Shown here in pieces: positions 34,636 through 45,040 of a DNA stretch of 64,000 bases. This DNA is from Rhodobacterales bacterium. GTDB lineage: Bacteria; Pseudomonadota; Alphaproteobacteria; Rhodobacterales; Rhodobacteraceae. The stretch is from the NCBI GenBank assembly GCA_002746935.1, contig PDRW01000039.1, forward strand, positions 38,264 to 102,263, read 5' to 3'. Numbering within the stretch: the first letter of the stretch is position 1; every line of letters begins with the position of its first letter. Under the pieces are notes generated by a model. It ran no database searches, was not told the origin of the DNA, and saw only the letters and a list, made by a program, of their open reading frames with translations. The position numbers were made by a program, and so were the translations under genes.

Positions 34636-35168
34636 TGCGCAGTGTTGCAGATTCGCGCCCGGCAATGGGCCGCGAGCACCGGCGCAAGCCCGGCGCTGAC
34701 CGCCGCGCCACCGAGGAATTCACCGGTCTCGGGGCCGACTTCCTCGATCGGGGCGGGGCAGATCACCAGCACCGCGAACCCGTCGTGGCGCGCCTGCATC
34801 GGCTCGGACAGGGCGATGTCGACCAGCCCGGAAATGCCCGAGACGATGCGTTCCGGCGTCGGGTTGAAGCGGGTCTTTGCATCGTTGGTGCCAAGCATGA
34901 TGATCAGCAAATCAATCGGCCCATGGCTTTCGAGGGCGATCCGGAGCCCGGTCTGGCCGTTCATGTGGGCGCCCATGAGCGGATCGTCGAACTGGGTGGT
35001 GCGCCCAGGCAGCCCCTCCTCGATCAGCGCCCAGCCCGGCCCCAGCGCCCGCGCCATCACCTGCGGCCAGCGGATCGCCGCATCATAGCGGAGGTATTCG
35101 TCGTGGTTGATGCCGGGCGGCGACCCGTGGCTGTTGGAATCGCCGAAAACCAGGAGGGTGCGTGACAT
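34602..35168 (-). CDS. SGNH/GDSL hydrolase, C-terminally truncated
   Basis: Esterase-like protein of 188 residues. Block I is FGDSNSHG with the nucleophile Ser11. Block II has the oxyanion glycine within LPGRTTQFDDP, and block III is MLGTNDAK. The family usually needs block V (DGVHL-type, catalytic Asp/His) about 25-30 residues further on; here the protein instead ends in an unrelated tail (ICNTAHQNSRSKSAGC) encoded by the nested palindrome. It is probably inactive or a decayed gene. Confidence 0.75.
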   Translation of the reverse strand: MSRTLLVFGDSNSHGSPPGINHDEYLRYDAAIRWPQVMARALGPGWALIEEGLPGRTTQFDDPLMGAHMNGQTGLRIALESHGPIDLLIIMLGTNDAKTRFNPTPERIVSGISGLVDIALSEPMQARHDGFAVLVICPAPIEEVGPETGEFLGGAAVSAGLAPVLAAHCRARICNTAHQNSRSKSAGC

Positions 35169-35306
35169 CGGCTCACTCCTTCAAATGGCTCCTGACGGAT
35201 GTTAGGAAGCTCAAAGCCCGAGGTAAAGTGTCGCGCGCTGGCGGGGGTTGGAGCGCCCGCGCGGCGTCTCCATATAGGGGCCAACACGAGACATGAGGAA
35301 TGAGAC

Positions 35307-36206
35307 ATGCTTGAAACGGCACAACCCGGCACAGCGGGCGATCTGATCAAGGACATTACCGAAGCCACCTTCATGGAAGACGTGATCGAGGCCTCGAAAG
35401 AGGTTCCGGTGATCGTCGATTTCTGGGCGCCGTGGTGCGGCCCCTGCCGGACCCTCGGGCCCGCGCTCGAAGCGGCCGTGACCGCGGCCGGCGGCAAGGT
35501 GAAGATGGTCAAGATCAATGTCGACGAGAACCAGCAGATCTCGGCGCAATTGCGGATCCAGTCGATCCCCACGGTTTATGCGTTTTACGACGGACAGGCG
35601 GTGGACGCCTTTCAGGGCGCGCTGCCGGGGAGCGAGGTCAACGCCTTTGTCGCCAAGCTGGTGGCGATGGGCGGGGAAGGCCCGCTTGGTCAGGCGATCG
35701 CCGCCGCCGCCGAGATGATGGAGAGCGGCGAGCTTGATGGCGCGGCCCAGACCTATGCCGCGATCATCGAAGAAGACGACAAGATGGCCGCCGCCTATGC
35801 CGGACTCGCCGGGGTGAAGCTGGCTCAGGGCGATATCGACAGCGCCGAGGCGGTGCTCAACGGCGCGCCGGCCGAGATTTCCCATGCGGCCGAGATCGAA
35901 GCCGCGCATGCGAAGATCGCCCTCGCCCGGCAGGCCGAAAGCGCCGGGCCGCTCGATGAGCTGCGCGCGAAGGTCGAGGCCGACCCCACCGATCTCGATG
36001 CGCGGTTCGAGCTGGCGCAGGCGCTCCATGCCGCGGGCGAGGTCGAGGCGGCCGTCGAGGCCCTGCTCGAGATCGTCCGCCGCGATGCCGGCTGGAACGA
36101 CGGCGCGGCCAAGACCCAGCTGTTCACCATCTTCGACGCGCTGGCGGCGAACGACCCGGTGGCGCTCAACGGCCGCCGCAAATTGTCGTCGCTGCTGTTC
36201 GCATGA
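35307..36206 (+). CDS. Thioredoxin-domain co-chaperone, YbbN/CnoX-like
   Basis: A 299-residue protein with an N-terminal thioredoxin domain, active-site motif WCGPC with Cys44 and Cys47, and a C-terminal TPR-like helical region (GELDGAAQTYAAIIEEDD, DLDARFELAQALHAAGEVEAA). This is the layout of YbbN/CnoX, a holdase and redox co-chaperone. Unlike E. coli CnoX (SxxC), it keeps both cysteines. It overlaps the next gene by four bases (ATGA). Confidence 0.9.
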   Translation: MLETAQPGTAGDLIKDITEATFMEDVIEASKEVPVIVDFWAPWCGPCRTLGPALEAAVTAAGGKVKMVKINVDENQQISAQLRIQSIPTVYAFYDGQAVDAFQGALPGSEVNAFVAKLVAMGGEGPLGQAIAAAAEMMESGELDGAAQTYAAIIEEDDKMAAAYAGLAGVKLAQGDIDSAEAVLNGAPAEISHAAEIEAAHAKIALARQAESAGPLDELRAKVEADPTDLDARFELAQALHAAGEVEAAVEALLEIVRRDAGWNDGAAKTQLFTIFDALAANDPVALNGRRKLSSLLFA

Positions 36207-36847
36207 TCGCCCGGGTCGATCTCCCGGACCGGATCGCGCTGTTTCCGCTCACGGGCGCGCTGCTGCTGCCGCGCGCCCGGTTGCCGCTCAACATCTTCGA
36301 GCCGCGTTACCTCGCCATGCTCGATGATGTGCTGAAGACGCCGCAGCGGCTGATCGGGATGATCCAGCCGGTGGAGGCGTCGGGCGACCGGCTGCATGCC
36401 ATCGGCTGTGCCGGCCGGGTGACGACCTTCAACGAGACCGAGGACAACCGCTACATGATCACCCTGACCGGGATCAGCCGGTTCCGGCTCGGGGCGCTCG
36501 AGAAAGGCACCACGCCCTACCTCGTGGCCGAAGCCCGTTGGGACGGGTTCGAGCGCGACCTCGGCCCCACCGAGCTCGACAGCAGCTTCGACCGCGAGCC
36601 GTTCCTCGACACGCTCGCGCGTTACCTCGATCTTGCCGAATTGCGCACCGATTGGGACAGCCTCAAGGAGGTCGACAACGAATTGCTGGTCAATTCACTG
36701 GCGATGCTGCTGCCGCTCGGCGCGGAAGAAAAACAGGCGCTGCTCGAAGCGCCATCGCTGACCACCCGGCGTGAAACCCTGGCGGGGCTGATGGAATTCG
36801 CCCTCGCCGCACAGGGCCAGGGCGGGCACGAGGACAAGATGCAATGA
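36203..36847 (+). CDS. Lon protease substrate-binding-domain protein
   Basis: A 214-residue stand-alone Lon N-terminal (LON substrate-binding) domain protein: [31 protein letters not shown] at the N-terminus and [13 protein letters not shown] in the middle. It has no ATPase or protease domain. The position between the YbbN-like and Trm112 genes, overlapping both by four bases, is conserved in Rhodobacterales. Role not established. Confidence 0.9.
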   Translation: MIARVDLPDRIALFPLTGALLLPRARLPLNIFEPRYLAMLDDVLKTPQRLIGMIQPVEASGDRLHAIGCAGRVTTFNETEDNRYMITLTGISRFRLGALEKGTTPYLVAEARWDGFERDLGPTELDSSFDREPFLDTLARYLDLAELRTDWDSLKEVDNELLVNSLAMLLPLGAEEKQALLEAPSLTTRRETLAGLMEFALAAQGQGGHEDKMQ

Positions 36848-37098
36848 CCGATACGCCTCAGAGACATCCGGGAGCCCAGGAGCCCCGGAACTCCGGGCGC
36901 CACGGCCCCCAGAGTTTCGACCGCCGGATGCTGGAGGCACTGCTATGCCCGCTGACACTGGCGCGCCTCGTCTATGATGCGCAACGGCAGGAACTGGTAT
37001 CCGAATCGGCACGCATCGCTTTCCCGATCCGCGACGGCATCCCGATCATGCTGGTGGACGAGGCCCGCAAGATCGACGCCCACAAGATCGACGAGTGA
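36844..37098 (+). CDS. Trm112-family zinc-ribbon-like small protein
   Basis: An 84-residue protein whose C-terminal half is the Trm112/YcaR domain ([46 protein letters not shown]). Only one cysteine is left, so it is not a true zinc ribbon. The N-terminal 28 residues (Arg/Gly/Pro-rich) are not part of the domain, but the ATGA overlap with the previous gene supports the start at 36844. In other organisms such proteins activate methyltransferases. Confidence 0.88.
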   Translation: MTDTPQRHPGAQEPRNSGRHGPQSFDRRMLEALLCPLTLARLVYDAQRQELVSESARIAFPIRDGIPIMLVDEARKIDAHKIDE

Positions 37099-37114
37099 CC
37101 CACCGCCCGGGCGA

Positions 37115-37129
37115 CCCGCGCGGCGCGGG
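37115..37129 (+). terminator. GC hairpin between the convergent Trm112 and lolA genes
   Basis: CCCGCG and CGCGGG are separated by CGG directly after the Trm112-family gene. No T-run is present. It could end transcription in either direction. Confidence 0.4.
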
Positions 37130-37162
37130 CCGGACCTTGCCTTGTTCCGAAGCGGCCCGGGA

Positions 37163-37759
37163 CTACAACCCGCGCTTGTCGACCTCGGCGGTGATCGAAA
37201 ACGTCGCCGTGGGGTATTTCTTGCCGGTTTCGATCTCGCCGAGAATCACCGTGGTCTGTGACCCGGTGTCATCGGTAACGATCCATTGCCGAAGCTCCAC
37301 CGGACCGCCGGTGAACATCATCTGGATATTGCCGTATTCCGGATGTTCCGGATCCTGCGCGGTAACGATCGTGGCCGTGCCGTCATAGCTGTGGCCCACC
37401 ACCATCCCCGAGCGCCCGAGATCCACCTCGCGCGCGAGGATCAGATTGAGCGGGGTCTTTTTCAGCGGATATTGTTCGGGGCCGGTGTTGGACTTCGCAT
37501 CAAACACCGCAAGCTGCTGGCCGCCGGCGATCACCAGCGTTTCTTCCGGCGGGTTGTATTCGAACCGCGCCCGGCCGGGGCGCTGCACCTTGATCAGCCC
37601 GGTGGAGATCGTCTGATCGGCATTGATCTGGGTGAACTCCGCCTCGAAGGTCGTCAGCCCGTTGAGATAGCGCGAAATCTCCGCGAGCGAGAGCTGTTGG
37701 GCACTGGCGGGCCAGGCGGTCAGCGCCAGAACGGCGGCGAGGATACGGAACATGGTCAT
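37163..37759 (-). CDS. lolA: Outer-membrane lipoprotein carrier LolA
   Basis: Periplasmic chaperone that ferries lipoproteins from LolCDE to the outer membrane. The 198-residue precursor has a signal peptide (MFRILAAVLALTAWPASA). The LolA-type b-barrel includes LTTFEAEFTQINAD, GRARFEYNPPEETLVIAGGQQLAVFD and YPLKKTPLNLILAREVDL. It lies 81 bases downstream of ftsK on the same strand, the usual alphaproteobacterial order. Confidence 0.94.
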   Translation of the reverse strand: MTMFRILAAVLALTAWPASAQQLSLAEISRYLNGLTTFEAEFTQINADQTISTGLIKVQRPGRARFEYNPPEETLVIAGGQQLAVFDAKSNTGPEQYPLKKTPLNLILAREVDLGRSGMVVGHSYDGTATIVTAQDPEHPEYGNIQMMFTGGPVELRQWIVTDDTGSQTTVILGEIETGKKYPTATFSITAEVDKRGL

Positions 37760-37840
37760 GGCACCTTACTTGGGGTCTGTTGCGGGCAAGTCCAGCCTGC
37801 CCGCCATCAATGTCGCCCATATGGCCCGCGTTAGGCCATA

Positions 37841-40720
37841 TCACGCCTGTTCGGGCACCAGAATCTCGCGCTTGCCCACATGGTTCGAGGCGCTCACCAG
37901 CCCTTCGTCTTCCATCCGCTCCACCAGCCGCGCGGCCTTGTTGTAGCCGATGCCGAGCTTGCGCTGGATATAGGAGGTCGAGCATTTCCGGTCCTTGATG
38001 ACGATCGCCACCGCCTGATCGTAAAGCGCGTCTTCGGCATTGGTGTTGCCGCCGGTGTCGAGCCCGAGCACCGCGTCGATATCCGCGGCCCTGTCGCTGT
38101 CGGGCCCCTCGACCACGCCCGAGACATAATCCGGCGCGCCGAAGCTCTTGAGGTAGGACACGATCTCCTCGACCTCCTCATCCGACACGAAGGGCCCGTG
38201 CACCCGTTTCAGCCGTCCGCCACCGGCCATGTAGAGCATGTCGCCCATGCCGAGCAGCTGTTCGGCGCCCTGCTCGCCGAGGATGGTGCGGCTGTCGACC
38301 TTGGAGGTCACCTGGAAGGAAATCCGGGTCGGGAAGTTGGCCTTGATCGTGCCGGTGATGACATCGACCGAGGGGCGCTGGGTGGCCATGATCAGATGGA
38401 TCCCCGAGGCCCGCGCCATCTGCGCCAGCCGCTGGATCGCCGCCTCGATCTCCTTGCCCGCGACCATCATGAGGTCGGCCATCTCGTCGACCACGACGAC
38501 GATATAGGGCAGTTTCTCGGGCGCGAATTCCTCGGTTTCGAACACCGGCTCGCCGCTTTCCTCGTCGAACCCGGTCTGCACCGTGCGCGAGAACATCTCG
38601 CCCTTGCCGAGCGCTTCCGCCACCCGGCCGTTGTAGCCCTCGATGTTGCGCACGCCCATCTTCGACATCTTGCGGTAGCGCTCTTCCATCTCGCCGACGA
38701 CCCATTTCAGCGCCACCACGGCCTTTTTCGGGTCGGTCACCACCGGCGACAGCAGATGCGGGATGCCGTCATAGACACTGAGTTCGAGCATCTTCGGGTC
38801 GATCATGATCAGCCGGCATTCGTCCGGGCCGAGCCGGTAGAGCAGCGACAGGATCATGGTGTTGATCGCCACCGACTTGCCGGAGCCGGTGGTGCCCGCG
38901 ATCAGCAGGTGCGGCATCTTGGCGAGGTTGGCCACCACCGGCCCGCCGCCGATATCCTTGCCCAGCGCCAGCGGCAGCACCATGCCGGTGTCGCCGAAAT
39001 CCCGCGCCGAGAGGATCTCGCGCAGCACCACCTTTTCGCGGTGGGCATTGGGCAGTTCGATGCCGATGACGCTGCGCCCGGGCACCGTCGACACCCGCGC
39101 CGACAGCGCCGACATCGAACGGGCGATGTCATCGGCCAGCCCGATCACCCGGCTCGCCTTGAGGCCGGGCGCCGGCTCGAGCTCATACATCGTCACCACC
39201 GGGCCGGGCCGGACCGAAACGATCTCGCCCTTGACGCCGTAATCATCGAGCACCGTCTCCAGCATCCGCGCGTTTTCTTCCAGCGCCTCGTCGGAGAGAT
39301 GATGCCGCTCCACCGAGGCCGGGTCGGCCAGCAGCCCAAGCGGCGGCAATTCGTAGGCCGCTTCCTGGTCGCCGAAATTGAGGCTCGGCTGGGCTTCGGC
39401 GATGGCACGGGTGGATTTCGCCGCGCGGCGCCGGCTGTGCTGAACCACCGGTTCGGGCTCCGGCGCGGGGGGCAGGCTCATTTCACGCGGTGCAGGCGGC
39501 ATTTCCGGCTGATGCGGGGCTTCGGCAGAGAAACCGGCTCCGGCATCGGGCTCCCACAGCGCATCTTCCGCCACGGGCGTTTCGTCGCGCTGAACCGGCG
39601 GCTCGTGGCGAAACACGTCTGCCGGCGCGCCGCCAATCCGGCTGCGCGCGGCGGCACGGGCCACGGCCGCCGAAACCGCTGAAACCGGTGCCGCGGGTTC
39701 CTCGGCAGGGCCGGCTACAGGCGCCGTGCGCGCGCGCAGGGCGTTTGCAATCTTTGCGCTGATCCGCTCGGAACAGCCGTCACTCCCGTCCGGCACGACC
39801 GCTTCCGCGCAAGGCTCCGCCGGTTCGTTCGCCCGCCGGGCAAGGCCGACACGGGCCAGCAGCCCGGGGCGCTGGGGCTCGCCAGCGGACGTGCGGCTCA
39901 TTGGCGGCTCTTCATGAACTGCCCGGCGCGCCTTGAGCGGCGGCGGCGCGGCAAACCCCGGGCCTTCTTCTTCGGCGCGGGCGGCCCGTTCTGCCTTGCG
40001 TTCCGCAGCCCGCGCTTTCAGGGCCTCCGCGCCCGTTGCGGCGCCAAGCGCCGCGCGGCGCGCGGCCCCGCGCACACCATGCCCGAGAAACGACATCAGC
40101 CCGGCATAGAGCAGCACCGTGCCGCCGGTCATGTAACGCAGCGCCGTGTCGAGCTCGCGCCGGTCCACCCCGAGCGCAAAGCCGCCCGCTGCCAGGGTTG
40201 CGAAAAAGAACACCACGGCCAGCAGCTTGAGACCCAGCGCGCTGCTTACCGGCAGGATCGCCATAAGCGCCCCGAGAAAGGTATCGCCAAACAGCCCGCC
40301 GAGCCCGAAGGTCAGGTTCCAGCCGGGAACCGGATCGAGCGTGGAGGCATAGGCCGCGCCAAGTGCGATCGGGATCGGCACGAACAGCGCCCGGGGAAGC
40401 GCGCGGTCTTCGCCAAAATGGGCCACAAGGCGCAAGCCCCAGACGCCAAGCGCCACCACGATACCCCAGGCCGCCTTGCCGATGATCACCGCCAGAGGTG
40501 AGGCAATGGCCGCACCGACGGAGCCGAGCAGATTGTGGGTCGGCCCTTCGCCGGCGGCCATCATGCCCGGATCGTCCGGGCTGTAAGACCCGATCAGCAG
40601 TGCAAACGCCACGGCAAGCGCCAGCAGAGCCAGCCCGATGAGCTCCTTGCCGCGGCGCTCGATCAGCGCCTGGGTGGTGCTGTCAAAGATGGGGGCCCGC
40701 CCTCTCGCCTGATAAGCCAT
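37841..40720 (-). CDS. ftsK: DNA translocase FtsK
   Basis: Septal DNA pump that clears chromosome ends during division and activates dif recombination. The 959-residue protein has four membrane helices in the first 200 residues, a Pro/Glu/Ala-rich linker (about 220-480), and the RecA-like motor. Walker A is GTTGSGKS near residue 608, followed by [19 protein letters not shown]. The C-terminal gamma domain ([27 protein letters not shown]) reads KOPS sequences. It sits 14 bases after the aminotransferase gene. Confidence 0.97.
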   Translation of the reverse strand: MAYQARGRAPIFDSTTQALIERRGKELIGLALLALAVAFALLIGSYSPDDPGMMAAGEGPTHNLLGSVGAAIASPLAVIIGKAAWGIVVALGVWGLRLVAHFGEDRALPRALFVPIPIALGAAYASTLDPVPGWNLTFGLGGLFGDTFLGALMAILPVSSALGLKLLAVVFFFATLAAGGFALGVDRRELDTALRYMTGGTVLLYAGLMSFLGHGVRGAARRAALGAATGAEALKARAAERKAERAARAEEEGPGFAAPPPLKARRAVHEEPPMSRTSAGEPQRPGLLARVGLARRANEPAEPCAEAVVPDGSDGCSERISAKIANALRARTAPVAGPAEEPAAPVSAVSAAVARAAARSRIGGAPADVFRHEPPVQRDETPVAEDALWEPDAGAGFSAEAPHQPEMPPAPREMSLPPAPEPEPVVQHSRRRAAKSTRAIAEAQPSLNFGDQEAAYELPPLGLLADPASVERHHLSDEALEENARMLETVLDDYGVKGEIVSVRPGPVVTMYELEPAPGLKASRVIGLADDIARSMSALSARVSTVPGRSVIGIELPNAHREKVVLREILSARDFGDTGMVLPLALGKDIGGGPVVANLAKMPHLLIAGTTGSGKSVAINTMILSLLYRLGPDECRLIMIDPKMLELSVYDGIPHLLSPVVTDPKKAVVALKWVVGEMEERYRKMSKMGVRNIEGYNGRVAEALGKGEMFSRTVQTGFDEESGEPVFETEEFAPEKLPYIVVVVDEMADLMMVAGKEIEAAIQRLAQMARASGIHLIMATQRPSVDVITGTIKANFPTRISFQVTSKVDSRTILGEQGAEQLLGMGDMLYMAGGGRLKRVHGPFVSDEEVEEIVSYLKSFGAPDYVSGVVEGPDSDRAADIDAVLGLDTGGNTNAEDALYDQAVAIVIKDRKCSTSYIQRKLGIGYNKAARLVERMEDEGLVSASNHVGKREILVPEQA

Positions 40721-40734
40721 GTGGTCCTCGTCAA

Positions 40735-41916
40735 TCAGTTGAACAGCACACGCCGGATTTCTCCCAGCGCGGCTTCGGTTTCGTCTTTCGGGCCGACCAA
40801 TGCGACCCGGATATAGCCTTTTGCGGGGTTTTCACCGTCCACATCGCGCGCCAGATAGGCCCCGGGCAAAACCCGGACCCCGGTTTCGGTCCACAGCCTG
40901 AGCGCGGCCTGTTCGCCGTTTGCAACCGGCAGCCAGAGGAAAAACCCCGCCTGCACAGGCCGGTACCCCGTGACATCGTGGAACACCGCATCGGAAATCC
41001 GGTATTTCTCGCGGTAGAGCGCGCGGTTTGCCGCGACATGGGCTTCATCGGCCCAGGCGCGTTCGGCCACCCGTTGCAGCGGAAGGGGCAGCGGCGCGCC
41101 GGCAAAGGCGCGCAATTGCGCGATCCGGGCGAGGCATTGCGGCCCGCCGGCAACAAACCCGGAACGCAGGCCGGGCAGGTTCGAGCGTTTCGACAGGGAA
41201 TGGAAGACCACCACCCTTTCGGGATCGGCCCCGCCTTCGGCGGCAACCTCAAGCGCACCGGGGGGCGGGGTTTCGCGATAGATCTCGCTGTAGCATTCGT
41301 CGGCAAAAACACGAAAATCGTATTGCTCCGCCAGCGCGATCACCCCGGCCCAGTATTCGCGGCTGGCGACCGCGCCTTGCGGGTTCGAGGGCGAACACAG
41401 ATAGGCGGCAGCGGTCCGGTTCAGAATGCTTTTGGGCAACGCACTGAAATCGGGCAGAAATCCGGTCGCGGCGGTGGCGGGCACAAACACCGGCTCGGCG
41501 CCCACCGCCTGTGCGGCCACTGCATAGACCTGATAGAACGGGTTGGGGATCAGCACCGCCGGACGCTGGCCGCGAACGGTTTCAGGGATCAGCGCGGGGC
41601 CGATGTTGAAAAGGGCTTCGCGGGTGCCGTTGACCGGCATGATCTGGCTGTCGGGATCGGTGCTGACGCCATAGCGGCGCCTGAGCCAGGCGGAAATTGC
41701 CGCGCGCAACTCCGGGGTGCCGTCATTTGGCGGATAGCGGCTGAAACCGGCCAGGTTTTCGGCGACGATCTCACCGACGAACCCCGGCATCGGATGGCGC
41801 GGCTCGCCGATGGTCATCTGCACCACCGGTCCGCCCGGCGCATATGCGTCGAGCAGCCGCCTGAGACGCGGAAACGCGTATTCGGGTAGCCCTGAGAACC
41901 GCTCGGGGAACGTCAT
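40735..41916 (-). CDS. PLP-dependent class I/II aminotransferase (DapC-like)
   Basis: A 393-residue fold-type I aminotransferase. The active-site lysine is in [14 protein letters not shown] (about residue 242). Upstream are [28 protein letters not shown] and [10 protein letters not shown], the last with the PLP-contact aspartate and tyrosine. The pattern fits N-succinyldiaminopimelate aminotransferase, but other amino-acid substrates are possible. Start chosen at [11 protein letters not shown]. The amidase and ftsK are its neighbours on the same strand. Confidence 0.88.
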   Translation of the reverse strand: MTFPERFSGLPEYAFPRLRRLLDAYAPGGPVVQMTIGEPRHPMPGFVGEIVAENLAGFSRYPPNDGTPELRAAISAWLRRRYGVSTDPDSQIMPVNGTREALFNIGPALIPETVRGQRPAVLIPNPFYQVYAVAAQAVGAEPVFVPATAATGFLPDFSALPKSILNRTAAAYLCSPSNPQGAVASREYWAGVIALAEQYDFRVFADECYSEIYRETPPPGALEVAAEGGADPERVVVFHSLSKRSNLPGLRSGFVAGGPQCLARIAQLRAFAGAPLPLPLQRVAERAWADEAHVAANRALYREKYRISDAVFHDVTGYRPVQAGFFLWLPVANGEQAALRLWTETGVRVLPGAYLARDVDGENPAKGYIRVALVGPKDETEAALGEIRRVLFN

Positions 41917-42032
41917 TGCCTTGCTGCTGCCTCTGTGTTCCGGGATCGTGATCGCCCCGTTCCCCTCCAGCATAGCCGCAGCGCGCGCGGGGGTCCAGAA
42001 AAACGCGTCCCCGGTCCGCCCGCTTGTTGCGC

Positions 42033-43364
42033 TCAGGCAAGTGCCGCTTCGACCGCCGAACCGATGCGCAGCAGTTTTTCTTCCCCGAAAGGCGCGCCAA
42101 GAAACATGATGCCGGTGGAGGCCACCCCCGTCGGCAGCGTCAGCGCCGCCGAACCCATCAGATTGCCAATCCGGGTGTTGCGCAAGGCGAGCAGGTTTTC
42201 GGTCACGTAATAGTCGTGATCGTGCATCAGCCGGCTGGCATCGGGCGGCCGGCTGGCGGCGGTTGGCAGGATCACCGCATCGTATCCGGCCACAAGGCTC
42301 TGAAACTCGCGCCGGATTTCCTGAAGCCGTTTCCACGCCGCAATGCAGTCCACCGCGCTGAACCGGCCCCCCGCGCGGAACCGTTCGAGGATCGGCGCAT
42401 ACATCCGCCCCGGGTGCGCTTCGATCACCTCGCGCCAGATTGCATAGGCCTCCGAGGTGAACAGCATCGCCGACATCGCGAGCGCTTCGTCGATGATGTC
42501 GAGCGAACCGCGCTCCACCCCGGCACCCGCATCCATCATCCGCCCGACGGCATGGTCGAACCCCGCCCGCGGCGTTTGGCGGACATCCCTGAGCCCGTTC
42601 GCGAGGATCAGAAACCGCGCCCCGCGCAGGTTTGCCCCTTCAAGGTCGGCCGGCCGTGCCCGGCCTTCGAGCGCCGCCAGCATCAGTGCCGCATCTTCCA
42701 CGTTGCGGCAAAGCGGCCCCACCGTGTCGAAACTGGCCACCAGCGGCACCACGCCCTCGAGGCTGAGCCGGCCGGAGGTGGTCTTGAGGCCGACGAGATC
42801 GTTCCAGGCGGCGGGCAGCCGCACGGAGCCGCCGGTGTCAGACCCGATCCCCGCCGCCGCGAGACCGAAGGCCACCGAGGCCGCCGCGCCAGACGAGGAT
42901 CCGCCCGAAACCGCAGCGTGATCGTTCACGCAAGGTGGCGAGGCGGTTACCGGGTTGAGGCCAAGCCCGGAAAACGCCAGCTCCGACATATGCGTCTTGC
43001 CAAGTCCGACCAGACCCATGCCCTGGCCGTTGTCGACCACCTCGGCATTGTGCTCGGGCACACGGCCCTTCAGCAGTGCCGATCCTGCTTCGGTCGCAAC
43101 GCCTGCGGTGTCGAACAGGTCTTTCCAGCTGACCGGTACACCGTCGACAAGGCTGAAGCGGGTGCCATTCTTCGCCCGCATCGCCGCCGCTTTGGCCTGG
43201 GCCAGCGCGGTTTCTTCGGTGAGGCGCGCATAGATCCGGTCCGAGAACCCGTGGTTCCGGATCGCTTCGAGATAGCCACCCACCAGCGCCACCGGATCAA
43301 TGTCGCCCTCGCCGATCCCGCGCCCGAGATCGCCCGCACTCATCCAGAGCCAGTCCGTGCCCAT
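42033..43364 (-). CDS. Amidase-signature family hydrolase
   Basis: A 443-residue amidase with the Ser-cisSer-Lys catalytic set. Lys81 is in VSWKDLFDTAG, the cis-Ser is in GGSSSG (154-159), and nucleophile Ser180 is in GSDTGGSVRLPA. GatA itself is about 490 residues and lies with gatC/gatB; here no gat partners are present, so a free-standing amidase with unknown substrate is likely. It heads the minus-strand set amidase, aminotransferase, ftsK, lolA. Confidence 0.88.
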   Translation of the reverse strand: MGTDWLWMSAGDLGRGIGEGDIDPVALVGGYLEAIRNHGFSDRIYARLTEETALAQAKAAAMRAKNGTRFSLVDGVPVSWKDLFDTAGVATEAGSALLKGRVPEHNAEVVDNGQGMGLVGLGKTHMSELAFSGLGLNPVTASPPCVNDHAAVSGGSSSGAAASVAFGLAAAGIGSDTGGSVRLPAAWNDLVGLKTTSGRLSLEGVVPLVASFDTVGPLCRNVEDAALMLAALEGRARPADLEGANLRGARFLILANGLRDVRQTPRAGFDHAVGRMMDAGAGVERGSLDIIDEALAMSAMLFTSEAYAIWREVIEAHPGRMYAPILERFRAGGRFSAVDCIAAWKRLQEIRREFQSLVAGYDAVILPTAASRPPDASRLMHDHDYYVTENLLALRNTRIGNLMGSAALTLPTGVASTGIMFLGAPFGEEKLLRIGSAVEAALA

Positions 43365-43430
43365 GTTCGCCTCCAGTCTGGCGCGACGGTATCCGCGCTG
43401 GCCGACAGGAACAATGGCGTTTCGCCGGGG

Positions 43431-44021
43431 TCAGCGCAGCCCGCAGAACCGCAGCTGGGTGTCGTACATCACCGCGCGCGCGCCCACCTCGTCGGAAATC
43501 CTCAGAAGCCAGGGTTTTGCCTTGTGGCTGCCGCGCAGATAGCCGGCGCGGCCATCGTGATAGGCAAGGTACTGGTTGCGTGCGTCGTTGCGCGGAATGC
43601 CGGTTTCGCGCTCGGTCTGGGCCATGTACCAGCCCATGAAATCGGTCGCGTGATGAATCCTGTCGCGTTTTGCCATCCGGCCGCCGCGTTGCTGCTGGTA
43701 TTCGGCCCAGGTCGCGTCGAGCGCCTGAGCGTAGCCATAGGCCGAACTCTGACGCCCCATCGGGATGATCCCGAGGACGTATTTCATCGGCGTCCGGTTG
43801 TTGCCGATGAATTTCGACTCCTGGTAGATGATCGCCATTTGCACCGGCACCGGGATCTGCCACTCGCGCTCGGTGGCTTCCATGGCCTTGAGGTATTTCG
43901 GTCGCTCACGCACGATGGAACAGGCGTCGTCGAGGTTGCGCGGCGCCCGGAAGTCATTGCCGCCACCTCCGCAGGAGGCAGCAAGAAGACAAAGTGCGAT
44001 CGTGCGAAGAAGTCTGCTCAA
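43431..44021 (-). CDS. Lytic transglycosylase (SLT domain) lipoprotein
   Basis: A 196-residue peptidoglycan-cleaving enzyme. It starts with a lipoprotein signal (LLAASC, Cys17) and has an SLT-like domain: VPVQMAIIYQESKF with the catalytic glutamate, GIIPMGRQSSAYGYAQALDATWAEYQ, and ATDFMGWYMAQTERETG. It is divergent from hspQ and upstream of the amidase, but not obviously co-transcribed with it (66-base gap). Confidence 0.88.
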   Translation of the reverse strand: MSRLLRTIALCLLAASCGGGGNDFRAPRNLDDACSIVRERPKYLKAMEATEREWQIPVPVQMAIIYQESKFIGNNRTPMKYVLGIIPMGRQSSAYGYAQALDATWAEYQQQRGGRMAKRDRIHHATDFMGWYMAQTERETGIPRNDARNQYLAYHDGRAGYLRGSHKAKPWLLRISDEVGARAVMYDTQLRFCGLR

Positions 44022-44270
44022 TTGCCCCTCGCATCATTTGATTGTTTGCGGGCACTCTAGCGGAAAGCGTCCCGCAAGGAAATGGTTTTGGGCGGCAGCG
44101 GTGGAAATATGATCGCTGTACCATTTGCCACGCCTCTGGTCTGACAGCGGACCCGCAGGGGTCGCGTCACTGTCAGGAACACGGGCACAATCTGTTTCCT
44201 TCAAACTTCTGCCCATTGCATGGACAGCCAAAGGGTCTCACACTACTAAGAGCTTGGGTGGCGGGAAGAC

Positions 44271-44597
44271 ATGCTGAAGACACGTGCAAAATATCATCTG
44301 GGACAGATCGTAAGACATCGGAAACACCCGTTTCGGGGTGTGGTTTTCGATGTCGACGCGATGTTTTCGAACACCGACGAATGGTACGAGGCGATTCCGG
44401 AGGACAGTCGGCCTTCGAAGGATCAGCCGTTTTACCATCTCCTGGCGGAAAACGACCAGAGCTACTATGTAGCCTATGTATCGGAACAGAATCTGGTCGC
44501 GGATTATTCCGGGGAGCCGGTCAATCACCCCGATCTTGACGAATTGTTCGGTGATTTCGAAGACGGACAATACCCGCTTCATTTTCAGATGAACTGA
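44271..44597 (+). CDS. hspQ: Heat shock protein HspQ
   Basis: A 108-residue HspQ/YccV-type protein. In E. coli, HspQ is a Lon substrate and specificity enhancer that also affects DnaA levels. Conserved blocks are AKYHLGQIVRHRKHPFRGVVFDVD, DEWYEAIP, QPFYHLLAEN and YVAYVSEQNLV. A GGCGGGAAG site is just upstream of the ATG. No convincing sigma-32 promoter could be assigned in the 249-base upstream region. Confidence 0.93.
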   Translation: MLKTRAKYHLGQIVRHRKHPFRGVVFDVDAMFSNTDEWYEAIPEDSRPSKDQPFYHLLAENDQSYYVAYVSEQNLVADYSGEPVNHPDLDELFGDFEDGQYPLHFQMN

Positions 44598-45040
44598 TCA
44601 ACCGGCTGATCACCCGGGCTACAACGGGGGGCAACGGGCGCCGACCGGGTCTCACCCAAAAGGTATGATCCTGCGGCGAACTGTTCCGACCCTGCCAGGC
44701 CTCATTCCCGGAACCTGCCCGCCCGGAACCTGCCCGCCCGGAATCTGCCCGGAGCGGGACGCGTGAATCCGGCGGAGCATTCGGCGCATCCGCCAATCCT
44801 CTGGGCCAATCCTCTGGCGCAAGCTCCAACCGGCATCCGGTCGTCGCTCCACCGTCTCACATGGCCCAAAGCCACACGGCCAGAAAGCCGCATTTGTGCC
44901 TCGGTGCCACGAACTGGGTGGGGGCTGTTAATCGCGGCACCGAGGGAAGCCTATGCAGCTACAAATCCTGTATCACTCCGCTTTCTGTCCCTCATTGGGA
45001 CTCAAACGGGCATTTTCAAGGCATTTTGGATCCGGCCCCC
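44598..45040. other. 443-bp gene-free gap with short repeats and one strong stem
   Basis: No supported protein gene lies here. It holds three 15-bp tandem units (44707-44751), two 13-bp direct repeats built on CCAATCCTCTGG (44793-44817), and a 10-bp perfect inverted repeat, CCTCGGTGCC/GGCACCGAGG, at 44899-44908 and 44936-44945 with a 27-base loop. The last could be a small RNA or mRNA structure. On the right the gap ends at the HATPase gene stop. Confidence 0.6.
44707..44751. repeat. 15-bp tandem repeat, unit CCCGGAACCTGCCCG
   Basis: There are three contiguous units; the third has a single C-to-T change. It is in the gap between hspQ and the HATPase gene, with no coding support. Confidence 0.85.

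Noticed and set aside
44022-44270. Sigma-32 heat-shock promoter for hspQ
   Set aside because: A CCCATT-like -10 is visible, but no CTTGAA-type -35 lies at the right distance.
44521-44829. 102-codon minus-strand frame in the gap after hspQ
   Set aside because: It overlaps the hspQ 3' end and mostly translates the 15-bp repeats. No start signal is seen.
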